A DNA stretch of 64,000 bases, taken from positions 158,079 through 222,078 of IMG/VR virus record IMGVR_UViG_3300037042_002125; one strand, 5' to 3'. Position numbers and translations under genes: made by a program. Shown here piece after piece: positions 51,034 through 59,333 of this stretch; position 1 is the first letter of the stretch; the number at the start of each line of letters is the position of its first letter. The notes beneath the pieces are model-generated. The model had not been told where the DNA came from and searched no databases. It saw only the letters and a program-made list of their open reading frames with translations. The stretch is from a virus.

Positions 51034-51345
51034 TTACTCGGCTTCGAGCATTTCCTTGACGCGGGCGCGCAACGTGTCGTCAGTCCACGTGCCGCGCACG
51101 GCCAAGTACGCATCGCCTTCCCATGCGGTCATGTTGCGAGTAGTCAGTGGTGTAGTCGGGAACGAAACGACGACCTGAACGCTGCTCAGAGGACCGCGCC
51201 CAAAGTTCTCGCGATGCGGCTGATCTGGATTGGGGTTGGGAGGCGTGTAGCCGTAGTTTTCTTGAACGTCAACGAGATCAAATTCAGTGACGACGACGGC
51301 TGCAATTGCTGCGGCCACTACATAGCTTTTCGACAAGGCTGTCAT
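51034..51345 (-). CDS. Small hypothetical protein with hydrophobic N-terminus
   Basis: 103 residues. Residues 5-20 (SKSYVVAAAIAAVVVT) are a short hydrophobic segment that could be a signal peptide or anchor. The middle is proline-rich (YTPPNPNPDQP), and the C-terminus helical. AAGGAC precedes the ATG. No family recognised; it sits between an APS kinase and a sulfotransferase gene. Confidence 0.65.
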   Translation of the reverse strand: MTALSKSYVVAAAIAAVVVTEFDLVDVQENYGYTPPNPNPDQPHRENFGRGPLSSVQVVVSFPTTPLTTRNMTAWEGDAYLAVRGTWTDDTLRARVKEMLEAE

Positions 51346-51354
51346 GGTAAGTCC

Positions 51355-52272
51355 TTAAAGTTGAATGGCCGATTTTGGCCGTTGGGGTTGCGGGATAGAT
51401 TGCGGAGATTGTTTAACAAGTTGTGATTGGGTTGTTGGCTGGACATTGGGTACCCAGTTAAGTTGTGATTTGATTTGATCGAAATTACTCCTCCAAAAAG
51501 ATGCGGATTCATATTGCTGCCAAAGGTCTCCAGGCAGAATACTAACACGTTGCTTGAATTCAACCTTCTTACGAACCGTATGGAGACCTACAATTTTTGT
51601 CTGCTGATCAAACTCATCGTAAGAATCTTCCACGCTATTTAAGTCATGGTTGAACCAAGGCTCGCCTATGAAATTATAAATAGCTTTGAGCACACTTAGG
51701 GGTTCGCATACTAACGTATCGTACTCAATGTACAGAATGTTCTTACGCTCATTGCAGAACAAAGATTGCTTTACGTTAGCCAAAGGACCCGCAACATAAC
51801 CTGGGAAGTTAGGAATCTGTCCCATAAGCATATTGCTACGCTCGTACACGGTACTTAGTTGCTGATGACCGTACAGTGGCTTGATCGTGTATGGATTTTT
51901 AGCATTTAGTTGCTCGAATGAATCGAGAATCCAAGGTATTTCTCGGACGCACACAATCATCTTGAACGTAGGGAACAGATCAGCAAGCAAGGCCGTCTCT
52001 GCGGACCACCCTCGGTTGGTATTGAAACAAACGTCAGTCTTGTTTTCCTTGTAGTAACTATCAAACAGATCACGAATCATCTGCCTGCGTTTATCAATAG
52101 ATACTACAGCCTCCATCCCTGCTGCTGTACCTGTATCCTTGATGATGCTGTTGATGTACATAGCCAGCGGATCACTGATGCCAGTGGAGAACCTTGGGTT
52201 CTGCTTCAAGATCGCGCTGAGCAACGTAGTACCCGATCGAGGCAAGCCAGAAATAAAGTGATATGTCTTCAT
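51355..52272 (-). CDS. Sulfotransferase
   Basis: 305 residues. The 5'-phosphosulfate-binding loop is 'FISGLPRSGTTLLSAIL' at the N-terminus, and the 3'-phosphate-binding segment is 'KMIVCVREIPWILDSFEQL'. These are the PAPS-binding signatures of sulfotransferases. It would move sulfate from PAPS to an unknown acceptor. The C-terminal 50 residues are Gln/Pro-rich. It is coupled to the 29-aa membrane gene by an ATGA overlap. Confidence 0.85.
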   Translation of the reverse strand: MKTYHFISGLPRSGTTLLSAILKQNPRFSTGISDPLAMYINSIIKDTGTAAGMEAVVSIDKRRQMIRDLFDSYYKENKTDVCFNTNRGWSAETALLADLFPTFKMIVCVREIPWILDSFEQLNAKNPYTIKPLYGHQQLSTVYERSNMLMGQIPNFPGYVAGPLANVKQSLFCNERKNILYIEYDTLVCEPLSVLKAIYNFIGEPWFNHDLNSVEDSYDEFDQQTKIVGLHTVRKKVEFKQRVSILPGDLWQQYESASFWRSNFDQIKSQLNWVPNVQPTTQSQLVKQSPQSIPQPQRPKSAIQL

Positions 52273-52358
52273 TTGAAAACTCCAGTGACTACGCCGATAA
52301 TGTAGCCAAGAATGAACGCTACCATCGGGTGCTGTATGACGGCGTGAAGTTTAGCCAT
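52269..52358 (-). CDS. Tiny membrane protein, 29 aa
   Basis: A 29-residue frame starting MAKLHAVIQHPMVAF, with a single hydrophobic helix (about residues 11-27) ending GVFK. It starts inside the last codons of the carbamoyltransferase gene and ends overlapping the sulfotransferase start, a double overlap typical of coupled translation. It may anchor or regulate neighbouring enzymes; this is a guess. Confidence 0.5.
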   Translation of the reverse strand: MAKLHAVIQHPMVAFILGYIIGVVTGVFK

Positions 52359-54063
52359 TAGACTTCACCTTAGTGATAAGCTTGCCAAGGTCAGGCATGT
52401 ATAGGTACTGTATCTCGCTATTGAACAGAGTGACCAGCGCATCATACGTGCTCTCGACCAGCGGTTGGCCGGCCAGATTGAAGCTGGTGTTGAACAGCAT
52501 AGGCATTCCGGTAATTGACTCAAAAGCTTTGATGAGTTTGTAGTACACAGGGTTCTGTTTTTCAGTAACAGTCTGGATGCGGCAGGTACCGTCAACGTGT
52601 GTCACTGCGGGAATAAGATCGGCCTTGTCTTCACGCACCTTCACAGCGTACATCATGAACGGAGACTCTTCGAGGCCGGCCATTTCAAACAGTTGGTCTG
52701 CGTACTCTGCCATAACCGAGCCTGCAAAGGGGCGGAACCACTCGCGGTGCTTGACCGAGTTGATAAACTCTTTACCATTAGGCGCGCGCGGATCAAACAA
52801 GATACTGCGATTGCCCAAAGCGCGTGGACCGCCTTCTGCTTGCCCTTGGAACAAGGCGACGATCTGTTGTTTGGACAATAGGTCTGCTACATCTTCTGCA
52901 GTTGCATCTTCTACCTTGATGTTGCCGTTCTTCTCAGCCACCTGAATGGCCTCGTAGTTAGGAGGGGCGCCAAGATACACTGACGTTAGAGGGCGCACCG
53001 TCAGTTCCTTGCTGTGCTGATACCACGCGTATTGTGCCAGGCCGATCGCCGTGCCGCCGTCATGCGCCATTGGATCAACGTAGAACTCAATGTTAGGGAA
53101 CGCCTTGACGTACTTGTAGTTGGCGACGCAGTTGAGCGCGAACCCACCAGATAGTACGATGTTGGTTTCACCAGTTGTGTCAATCGCCTTCTGGATCAAC
53201 CGCATCACCATTTCTTCGGCTTCATTTTGAACCGCGTAAGCAAGGTTCTTGTCTTGCTCACGAACCAGATTGAAATCGTTGTGCCACTCACGAGGCTCAG
53301 TGTAGCGTTTCAGATATGGGAACCTGTTCTCGTCGATGTGTGCGCCCGCTGGGTACGCAGGGATCAGCAGGTTTTTGTTTCCCTTGCCGTTGACGAAGAA
53401 GGGTGGGATGCTCGTGTCTGGTTTTCCGTACGGGGACAAGCCCATTGTCTTACCAGCTTCAATGAAGCCGAATCCCAGGTACTGGGAGACAGCTTCGTAT
53501 GCCTTGGTAATGGTGACAGAGCTATCAAACTCTTGGATGCCGTTGTCGTAGTAGGTGTTGGTGCCACCGTCGGAGTAGCGTTTGTAGACTGCATTGAACT
53601 CATGTGGGTAACTGCATTGGTAAATTGTCTCGGTCTCGTATCCGGCAACCTCTGGGCCGTTCTCGCTAACACGTTCACGGTGGACCGAACCAGAACCGTC
53701 AACGATGATTGCGGCGGCGGTCTCAAAGCCTGAACCGTAAAAGGCAGCCGCAGCGTGGCCAAGATGGTGTAAGTTCCCCATCACAGATACCTTGATATTC
53801 GGGTTAAATTTACGGGCCAATGCAGAGTACGCATTTTCCCCTGTCCACGGTAAAACAGCTAATTCCGGTGAGGTACCGCCTATAATTAGCTCGTCTACGG
53901 GGTGATTTATGAGGACCTGTAGCATAGCACGAAACGGGTTTCCGTCGTATTTCATGCGACTGACTCGTTCTTCTTCACCATAGAAGGCAAGAACACCGTC
54001 TACGACGAGGGCGGCGCTGCCGTTGTGGCCTGGATTGATTGCCAAAATTGAATACATGGTCAT
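52351..54063 (-). CDS. Carbamoyltransferase, NodU/TobZ type
   Basis: 570 residues. The N-terminal ASKHA-type domain begins 'ILAINPGHNGSAALVVDG', then 'GGFALNCVANYKYVKAFPN' and 'DPMAHDGGTAIGLAQ'; the C-terminal YrdC-like part has 'EGGPRALGNRSILFDPR' and 'REWFRPFAGSVM'. These enzymes form carbamoyl-adenylate from carbamoyl phosphate and ATP and carbamoylate hydroxyl groups, as on Nod factors and antibiotics. A second ATG lies two codons in. It is in the middle of the sulfation operon. Confidence 0.9.
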   Translation of the reverse strand: MTMYSILAINPGHNGSAALVVDGVLAFYGEEERVSRMKYDGNPFRAMLQVLINHPVDELIIGGTSPELAVLPWTGENAYSALARKFNPNIKVSVMGNLHHLGHAAAAFYGSGFETAAAIIVDGSGSVHRERVSENGPEVAGYETETIYQCSYPHEFNAVYKRYSDGGTNTYYDNGIQEFDSSVTITKAYEAVSQYLGFGFIEAGKTMGLSPYGKPDTSIPPFFVNGKGNKNLLIPAYPAGAHIDENRFPYLKRYTEPREWHNDFNLVREQDKNLAYAVQNEAEEMVMRLIQKAIDTTGETNIVLSGGFALNCVANYKYVKAFPNIEFYVDPMAHDGGTAIGLAQYAWYQHSKELTVRPLTSVYLGAPPNYEAIQVAEKNGNIKVEDATAEDVADLLSKQQIVALFQGQAEGGPRALGNRSILFDPRAPNGKEFINSVKHREWFRPFAGSVMAEYADQLFEMAGLEESPFMMYAVKVREDKADLIPAVTHVDGTCRIQTVTEKQNPVYYKLIKAFESITGMPMLFNTSFNLAGQPLVESTYDALVTLFNSEIQYLYMPDLGKLITKVKSNG

Positions 54064-54989
54064 TTCACTTTCTTGTCGACGTCAGCACAGATGGATACGA
54101 AGATTTCGTTGAGGTCCTTCTCGGAGAACCGCATGGTTGACTCATTGAGCCTGTTGGACAACGCTACGTCAAGACCGGCCAGACGGATAGGGCTGTACTT
54201 CTTGACGGTCAGACGATCAATGATATTGAAGTAGTCCGGGTACGACGTATTGATCGGGAACGTAGAGCCAAAGATCACAGAGCCGGGTGTACCGACCGCA
54301 CGAGCAATGTGCTGGCCTACGCTGTCGCAACCAACGAAGTAGTCGGCTTCGGCAATCAACGCACCCCACTGGCGCAGATCGCAAGTGTACTTGGCGGCAA
54401 AGTTGTCGTCCTTGAGTTGGAAGTCAGGCTCGCCGAAGAACACCATGTTGTATCTTTGGGCTAATTTCTTCACCAGCGACAGGTAATCCTTTTGGCTCAA
54501 GCTGCGGGATTCTTCATCGATGATCGCAGTCTTGTCAATCTTGGCGCCTCGACCAAACGGTTGGAAGATCACGGTCCGTTGCTTCTTCTGGATGCCCTTG
54601 AGGTCGTTGAGTGTGCTGGTAGCCACAGCGCGTTCGGTGATGTTGAACACCATCTGCGGTACGCCCAGATCGCTGTGATCCTTGGTCAGATTGATTTCCC
54701 GGTCAAAGCCTTCGACCAGCGAAATCTCCTGACGGAAATATGCGGGGTTGCGATACGGCTCAGGTGTGATGATACGATCCGCGTTCTTCACCACGTTGTC
54801 AAACACGCCCTTGGTGTCCAGGTTATACGCACGATCCTGTAGCTCAGGAATGCCCCAGAACAGAAAGTCCCATGCACCAATGAGCACAGCCCAATCATCA
54901 TTAGGGTTGAGCCGTCCGTACTTGATGAGTGCGGGGATGGCCGCGATCACTCGGCCTGCGCCGCCGTCGATGAAAAATATAGTCTTCAC
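54060..54989 (-). CDS. Family-9-like glycosyltransferase
   Basis: 309 residues, two Rossmann-type halves. 'IFFIDGGAGRVIAAIPALIKY' at the start and 'EADYFVGCDSVGQHIARAVG' followed by 'PGSVIFGSTFP' resemble ADP-heptose:LPS heptosyltransferase (GT9) proteins, where the second motif is D…S…H.A.A…P…lFG.T.P. It would add a sugar from a nucleotide donor. It overlaps the genes on both sides by 4 bases. Confidence 0.75.
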   Translation of the reverse strand: MKTIFFIDGGAGRVIAAIPALIKYGRLNPNDDWAVLIGAWDFLFWGIPELQDRAYNLDTKGVFDNVVKNADRIITPEPYRNPAYFRQEISLVEGFDREINLTKDHSDLGVPQMVFNITERAVATSTLNDLKGIQKKQRTVIFQPFGRGAKIDKTAIIDEESRSLSQKDYLSLVKKLAQRYNMVFFGEPDFQLKDDNFAAKYTCDLRQWGALIAEADYFVGCDSVGQHIARAVGTPGSVIFGSTFPINTSYPDYFNIIDRLTVKKYSPIRLAGLDVALSNRLNESTMRFSEKDLNEIFVSICADVDKKVK

Positions 54990-55717
54990 AGTAGGAGTCT
55001 TTCTTCAGTGGTTGTTGCTATTTCGGAAGTAGTAGGCGCTAAGCCTGTTAGCGAAATGTTCAAGTGTCGCTCGAACAGGATGTCAGTCTGGAGCAACGTG
55101 CCTCGCTCATCGTACGAGGTGCCAAAGATGTCGATTGCTACGTATCCGATTGCCGCCATGTACGCGATGACTTCGGCAAACAGAGGTGCGTCCTTGTTGT
55201 ATTCTGCGATTGAGCACTCCAATAAAATGTACAGAGGCAGCTTATCAAGAATGAATCCGGATGCGCCCTTGAGTATCAGTAGCTCTGCGCCCTGTGCATC
55301 GATTTTGATTAGTCCGTTCGTTGACCACGAGCCGAAGAAGTTGTGCTTGCGGTGCAGGGCGTCCACCGTTGTCATGTGCTTCTTCAGGACTAGCGTAGAC
55401 ATCGGGTTGTAGTGGAACGTCTGCTCAAGGAAGATTGAGCTGCCCGTAGTGTTCTTGTCTTCGCCGAGCGTGTAGAAATTCACGTTGTCTTGCTCACGAT
55501 CACCAAGCAAGGCGATGATCGCTCGGTCAGATAACCACGGCGCCTGGCGTTCGTCAGCTTCGATCTGCCACACTATAGCAGTAGGCCACACGGCTCTGAC
55601 CGTTTCAGTGAACTCACCACGGTAGGCGCCAATGTCAAGCACGTAGTTGATGTGTCTTCCGTGGTTCTTCAACACCGAGAACCTCTGTCTGAATTGTTCA
55701 ATCATTTTCTGTTCCAA
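54986..55717 (-). CDS. FkbM-family methyltransferase
   Basis: 243 residues. 'INYVLDIGAYRGEFTETV' is the SAM-binding motif, and 'GLIKIDAQGAELLILKGA' is the FkbM signature (IDxxGxExxvL.G). FkbM-type enzymes O-methylate sugars. It overlaps the sulfotransferase upstream by 16 bases and the glycosyltransferase downstream by 4. Confidence 0.85.
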   Translation of the reverse strand: MEQKMIEQFRQRFSVLKNHGRHINYVLDIGAYRGEFTETVRAVWPTAIVWQIEADERQAPWLSDRAIIALLGDREQDNVNFYTLGEDKNTTGSSIFLEQTFHYNPMSTLVLKKHMTTVDALHRKHNFFGSWSTNGLIKIDAQGAELLILKGASGFILDKLPLYILLECSIAEYNKDAPLFAEVIAYMAAIGYVAIDIFGTSYDERGTLLQTDILFERHLNISLTGLAPTTSEIATTTEERLLL

Positions 55718-56502
55718 AAGTCGAGCTGCATATCAGTGTAGAGATTGGTCAGTTCGTGTCCGATCACTTTCTCGGGCTCAGGACTTGTCTGAGCCATCGT
55801 CGGGCGCACGTCATGCAGACCTTCGAGACCGCCGTGGTATGAGTCGTTCTCAGGCATTGGCTGTAGCGAATCCAGACGGACTCCGCAGGACTCAATGCCG
55901 ACGAACTGACAGACCTGGTCCATTGTTCCCTGACTGTTATTTACAATGTCCAAATAGCGTAGCACCAGCAGGTCAGCAGCACCTGATTGAAATCCATGAC
56001 GCAGCGCCATGTAGGGCACGTTGATGTAACGCTCCCACAAAATCTTGCATCTGTTCTTGTCGTTGATCGGCAGCCCCTTGTCGATCAGGTCTTGATCCAC
56101 GAACGTAGTCTTGTGAGAGTTCTTGCGTATCAGCAGAATGTAGGACGCCAGCACACTGGGTATGGATCGCACTGTGCAGATGATCTTGGGACGCTCGTGC
56201 AGAACGTCCTTCATCATGTGAGCCTGACGCGGCCAGATGCGGTTCTTGTCAACGATGATAGGCTTGGATACGTGCTCGTAAGCGCCGAACACCAAGCCTC
56301 GCATCATGTTGCTGTACTGGTTTGGGTCTGGATTGACTAACGCTGCCGAGATTTGGGGCCAGTTGTTGTTGAAGATCGTAATCATGTCCACCACTGGTGA
56401 CGTAGTGGAGGCATGAATCATCGGATGTTGATTCAGCAAGGACGCAAGTACCTGTGAGCCAGAGCGTGGAATGCCCGAGAGCATGATAAAAGACTTGTCC
56501 AT
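55702..56502 (-). CDS. Sulfotransferase (second copy)
   Basis: 266 residues. PAPS-binding loop 'IMLSGIPRSGSQVLASLL' and 3'-phosphate site 'KIICTVRSIPSVLASYI'. It shares layout with the gene at 51355-52272 but is diverged, so the two probably act on different acceptors or positions. It starts at the TAATG overlap with the YkgJ-like gene. Confidence 0.85.
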   Translation of the reverse strand: MDKSFIMLSGIPRSGSQVLASLLNQHPMIHASTTSPVVDMITIFNNNWPQISAALVNPDPNQYSNMMRGLVFGAYEHVSKPIIVDKNRIWPRQAHMMKDVLHERPKIICTVRSIPSVLASYILLIRKNSHKTTFVDQDLIDKGLPINDKNRCKILWERYINVPYMALRHGFQSGAADLLVLRYLDIVNNSQGTMDQVCQFVGIESCGVRLDSLQPMPENDSYHGGLEGLHDVRPTMAQTSPEPEKVIGHELTNLYTDMQLDFWNRK

Positions 56503-56987
56503 TACAGTTGTTTCCCGTTCGTTGGGGCCGCAGTTGCTGTAGTACCGCGCATAATCTCAAGGAACTCCTTTGTGCCTAGGAAGTTCCAGCCACCATCAAT
56601 CTCGTACCGCACATTGGCCAAGGCATTTCGTTGGATAGCTTGCACGGCCCAATTCAGTACACGAGCGTCAAGCCGTTGCCCCATTTCCTTTATGGTGACG
56701 AACGATACTCCAGTTCGGGTTGTTTCCAACACTAGCAACGCGTTGACCAGATTAGGCTTCATCCATGCAGGGATAGCGAGCGACCTCAACCATAGACAGC
56801 GGAACGTTTTGCACGGTTGCTCAGGTCGATCTTCATAGATGGTGCAGCCAGTTTCACACACGAAATGGCACTTCGTACCTGGATAGAACTGGTGTCCGTG
56901 CGCTTCGCCGGTCGCCCAACCATCGCAGCAGGCCGTACAGCCACCACAGTTCCTTTCAGCCATTATGTGAATTGTGGCACCTCTCAT
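56502..56987 (-). CDS. YkgJ-like cysteine-cluster protein
   Basis: 161 residues. N-terminal 'NCGGCTACCDGW', then 'GTKCHFVCETGCTIYEDRP' and 'PCKTFRCLWL' form the 8-cysteine cluster typical of YkgJ-family proteins, thought to bind zinc or an Fe-S centre. These genes are frequently found near glycan genes; a direct function is not established. The protein links the second glycosyltransferase and a sulfotransferase by overlaps. Confidence 0.8.
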   Translation of the reverse strand: MRGATIHIMAERNCGGCTACCDGWATGEAHGHQFYPGTKCHFVCETGCTIYEDRPEQPCKTFRCLWLRSLAIPAWMKPNLVNALLVLETTRTGVSFVTIKEMGQRLDARVLNWAVQAIQRNALANVRYEIDGGWNFLGTKEFLEIMRGTTATAAPTNGKQL

Positions 56988-57682
56988 AGCTGCCTCTTCG
57001 TAGTCGGTATGGTAAAGTCAGGACCCTTGAACCATCTGGTAAACTGATGACTAGTTCCTTTAAACTTGTAGGGTCCGATATGGTTGCACACGATGTCAGG
57101 ATCGAGATATATCTGGAAGCCGCCCGTACGTAGCTTGTTGAACGCGTGAATGTCCTCGCTTATGAGGCTACTGTCTTCGATCACAACGTCAAAGATCATG
57201 CGACGCTCTTTGTTGTCCTTGGGATCGATGTAGGGCACACTTGCGTCCCACAAATACTGCATGGCCTTGCGACTCATCTTGACGAAGCCTGTTCCTAGCC
57301 CATCAACTTCGATCAGACCAGTGACGGGGTCCTTGGGACGTCGCTGTACACTGCGAACAACGTACTCCTCAATGTCGCCCTTCTTGCGATACGTGCCACC
57401 AACCACGTCAGCCTCGTGGTCTAGCAGTCGGAAGAACCACTCAGGTTCCCACTCAATGTCGCTGTCAATCCAGATCAGATCGTCAACGCCCGACTCAAGA
57501 GCAACGTGGATTGTGTCGTTACGGGCACGTTGCAGCAGAGCGTCGAAGCTGATCCACATTGGCGTAATATCGACGTCACGTTCCATGCCCATCTTGATCG
57601 TATTGCACAGACTGTTCGTGTACCACACGTCGAGGCGGCCGTCGTAGCACGGCGTTCCTATCATCACTTTTCGTGCGCTCAT
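56984..57682 (-). CDS. GT-A fold glycosyltransferase
   Basis: 232 residues from ATG 57682 (ATGA overlap with the upstream methyltransferase); longer frames are less likely. 'KVMIGTPCYDGRLDVWYTNSL' and 'DDLIWIDSDIEWEPEWF', with the DxD motif, then 'GLGTGFVKMSRKAM' and 'SEDIHAFNKL', match processive phage-type GT-A enzymes. It probably transfers a sugar to a glycan or protein. Confidence 0.8.
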   Translation of the reverse strand: MSARKVMIGTPCYDGRLDVWYTNSLCNTIKMGMERDVDITPMWISFDALLQRARNDTIHVALESGVDDLIWIDSDIEWEPEWFFRLLDHEADVVGGTYRKKGDIEEYVVRSVQRRPKDPVTGLIEVDGLGTGFVKMSRKAMQYLWDASVPYIDPKDNKERRMIFDVVIEDSSLISEDIHAFNKLRTGGFQIYLDPDIVCNHIGPYKFKGTSHQFTRWFKGPDFTIPTTKRQL

Positions 57683-58323
57683 TGCAGTGCCTTTATCAAG
57701 TCTCGAAATTCTAGGAGGACAGTCTGTGCATCGGGCCCGAGATAGTTGTTCATGAACGAACGATATGGTACGGTGTCCGTCCACTCGTACACAATCTCCT
57801 CGTACTCGCGGTCGTGAAAAATGCTGTTGCCAACCAGGTGTTCTAGCATACTCAGTTTAGGCACCACAAGCATATTGCCGTCACGCTCAGTGAATATCCA
57901 GCGATGGTGAATGAAACCCAACCACTTGGCGCTCTCGATCCGCGTAAGTTCTGTGCGGATGCTGGGCGTGGTAATGACGCCGGCCTTGGCAATACGCGGC
58001 AGTAGCTCCAACGTAGTGAACGGGTTGTAGAGGTCTTCGAGAGTGTGAGTGCAGATCGCGTAGTCGAAGCGTCCGTGACGTTCCACATACTCAAGCATGG
58101 TGTTCCACGCCTCACGGTCGCAGACATCAATTCTCACGCCACTAGGTGACGTCACTGCATTGATGTCAATCACGAGGTCAGTGATAGACGCAGACCAGCC
58201 TCCGCCATGAGTACCGCCGACGTCAATGACAGAGTATCCCGGCGTCTGTTGTTTGGTGTTCCCTACGTCGTGTAGGATACGCGCACGGGTATGCAGCGTC
58301 CTACCGTATTTGATTGTGAGCAT
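57679..58323 (-). CDS. SAM-dependent methyltransferase
   Basis: 214 residues from ATG 58323. 'YSVIDVGGTHGGGWSASITDLVI' has the SAM-binding G-rich loop, 'RIDVCDREAWN' motif II, and 'FDYAICTHTLEDLYNP' the motif after the catalytic core, as in class I methyltransferases (Methyltransf_11/25 type). It lies immediately after the GT4 gene and would decorate a sugar or acceptor. The exact substrate is unknown. Confidence 0.78.
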   Translation of the reverse strand: MLTIKYGRTLHTRARILHDVGNTKQQTPGYSVIDVGGTHGGGWSASITDLVIDINAVTSPSGVRIDVCDREAWNTMLEYVERHGRFDYAICTHTLEDLYNPFTTLELLPRIAKAGVITTPSIRTELTRIESAKWLGFIHHRWIFTERDGNMLVVPKLSMLEHLVGNSIFHDREYEEIVYEWTDTVPYRSFMNNYLGPDAQTVLLEFRDLIKALQ

Positions 58324-58325
58324 AT

Positions 58326-59270
58326 TCAAGCCTGCAGTAGTGAGTTGAAGAACTGACGCCACTCGCCAATGCGATGTTCCCAACTGTAGCGACTGTTGAA
58401 CCAGGCCGACTGTGCACGCCATTGTGAGTCGGGTAGCCACGTGTACTCGTCGATAGCGTCTGCAAGCACCTTGGCGTACCGCTCGACTAGTCCGCTGCGC
58501 TCACTATTGACATACGTGGCGTGAGGTCCGCACGTCTCAGGCAACGCACCAAGACCTGTAGTGACTATGTGGCAACCAGCAGCGCCAGCCTCAATCGCGG
58601 ACAAGCAGCTAGTCTCCTCGAACGTACTTGGGTACGCCAGAATGTGAGCCCGTTGCACCGCTACGCGAACGGCTTTGTTGGTGACGTATCCTCTGTAATT
58701 TACACCTGGAGCAGTCCGACATTTGGCAAGGACGTCCTTGTTTTTCTGACCTTCGCCACTAGCGTAACCCGCACCATAGATGATGTTGGATGAGTACACG
58801 TCAAGAACCACATTGCGGCCAGGCTTCACAATCTCGTATGCGTCAAGCAGAATGTCAAGACCCCGATCTGGCATGGAGGTATAGATGAGCCGAATCTGAC
58901 CGTCCGGCTTTGGCACGAACGGTATTGGGTCAATTGCGTTTCTGATTACGGTGTTTTGAACGTGCTCGATGTTGTACAGTTCACGGAATTGGGCAAGCTG
59001 CCATTCACTGACGTAAACAAAGGACGATACTTGGCTGACGAACTCAGCGTCGCGCATTCCATAGGTTGCGGGCTGGTCAGTCATCAAGTGCTGCCACACT
59101 ACGTTGAGCCTTTGGGACTCAAGTAGCTGTGGAGCGCAGATGCTAAGGATCAAGTTGACCCGGCTTAGAATAGCGGGCCAATTTGGTCCTAGGTACCGCA
59201 AGAGGGAGGTGTACAGAAGTTCTGATCCGCCTTTTGGCGTTATTGATATTGGTGTCATGGTCTGTACCAT
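58326..59270 (-). CDS. Family-4-like glycosyltransferase
   Basis: About 314 residues from ATG 59270; an in-frame GTG at 59300 falls in a terminator. 'IRLIYTSMPDRGLDILLDAYEIV' and 'AHILAYPSTFEETSCLSAIEAGAAG' with the ExxxxxxxE pattern mark the GT4 GT-B fold. First gene of the operon, with a TGTAAATAA word and a terminator just upstream. It should be the first transferase made. Confidence 0.82.
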   Translation of the reverse strand: MVQTMTPISITPKGGSELLYTSLLRYLGPNWPAILSRVNLILSICAPQLLESQRLNVVWQHLMTDQPATYGMRDAEFVSQVSSFVYVSEWQLAQFRELYNIEHVQNTVIRNAIDPIPFVPKPDGQIRLIYTSMPDRGLDILLDAYEIVKPGRNVVLDVYSSNIIYGAGYASGEGQKNKDVLAKCRTAPGVNYRGYVTNKAVRVAVQRAHILAYPSTFEETSCLSAIEAGAAGCHIVTTGLGALPETCGPHATYVNSERSGLVERYAKVLADAIDEYTWLPDSQWRAQSAWFNSRYSWEHRIGEWRQFFNSLLQA

Positions 59271-59285
59271 TGGTGGAGAACGAAA

Positions 59286-59307
59286 AAGGAGTGTACGCAC
59301 ACTCCTT
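59286..59307 (-). terminator. Terminator after the giant fibre gene, overlapping a promoter word
   Basis: A 9-bp stem (59286-59294 with 59299-59307), tetraloop 59295-59298, followed on the - strand by TTTTTC. It sits 26 bases after the fibre stop (59334), and its distal arm shares bases with the TGTAAATAA word at 59306-59314. Confidence 0.85.
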
Positions 59308-59314
59308 ATTTACA
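59306..59314 (-). promoter_or_regulatory. T4-late-like promoter word TGTAAATAA for the 14-gene operon
   Basis: On the - strand TGTAAATAA lies 36 bases ahead of the likely GT4 start at 59270 and overlaps the terminator of the fibre gene. Confidence 0.5.
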
Positions 59315-59333
59315 GTGCTTGATCTGCGGACGG

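Noticed and set aside
55937-55945. TGTAAATAA on the - strand inside the second sulfotransferase gene
   Set aside because: It encodes VNN in frame and lies 220 bases from the next start, so it may be chance. I did not count it as a promoter.
59270-59300. GTG start at 59300 for the GT4 gene
   Set aside because: It lies in the terminator loop and at the expected transcript start; the ATG at 59270 is more plausible.
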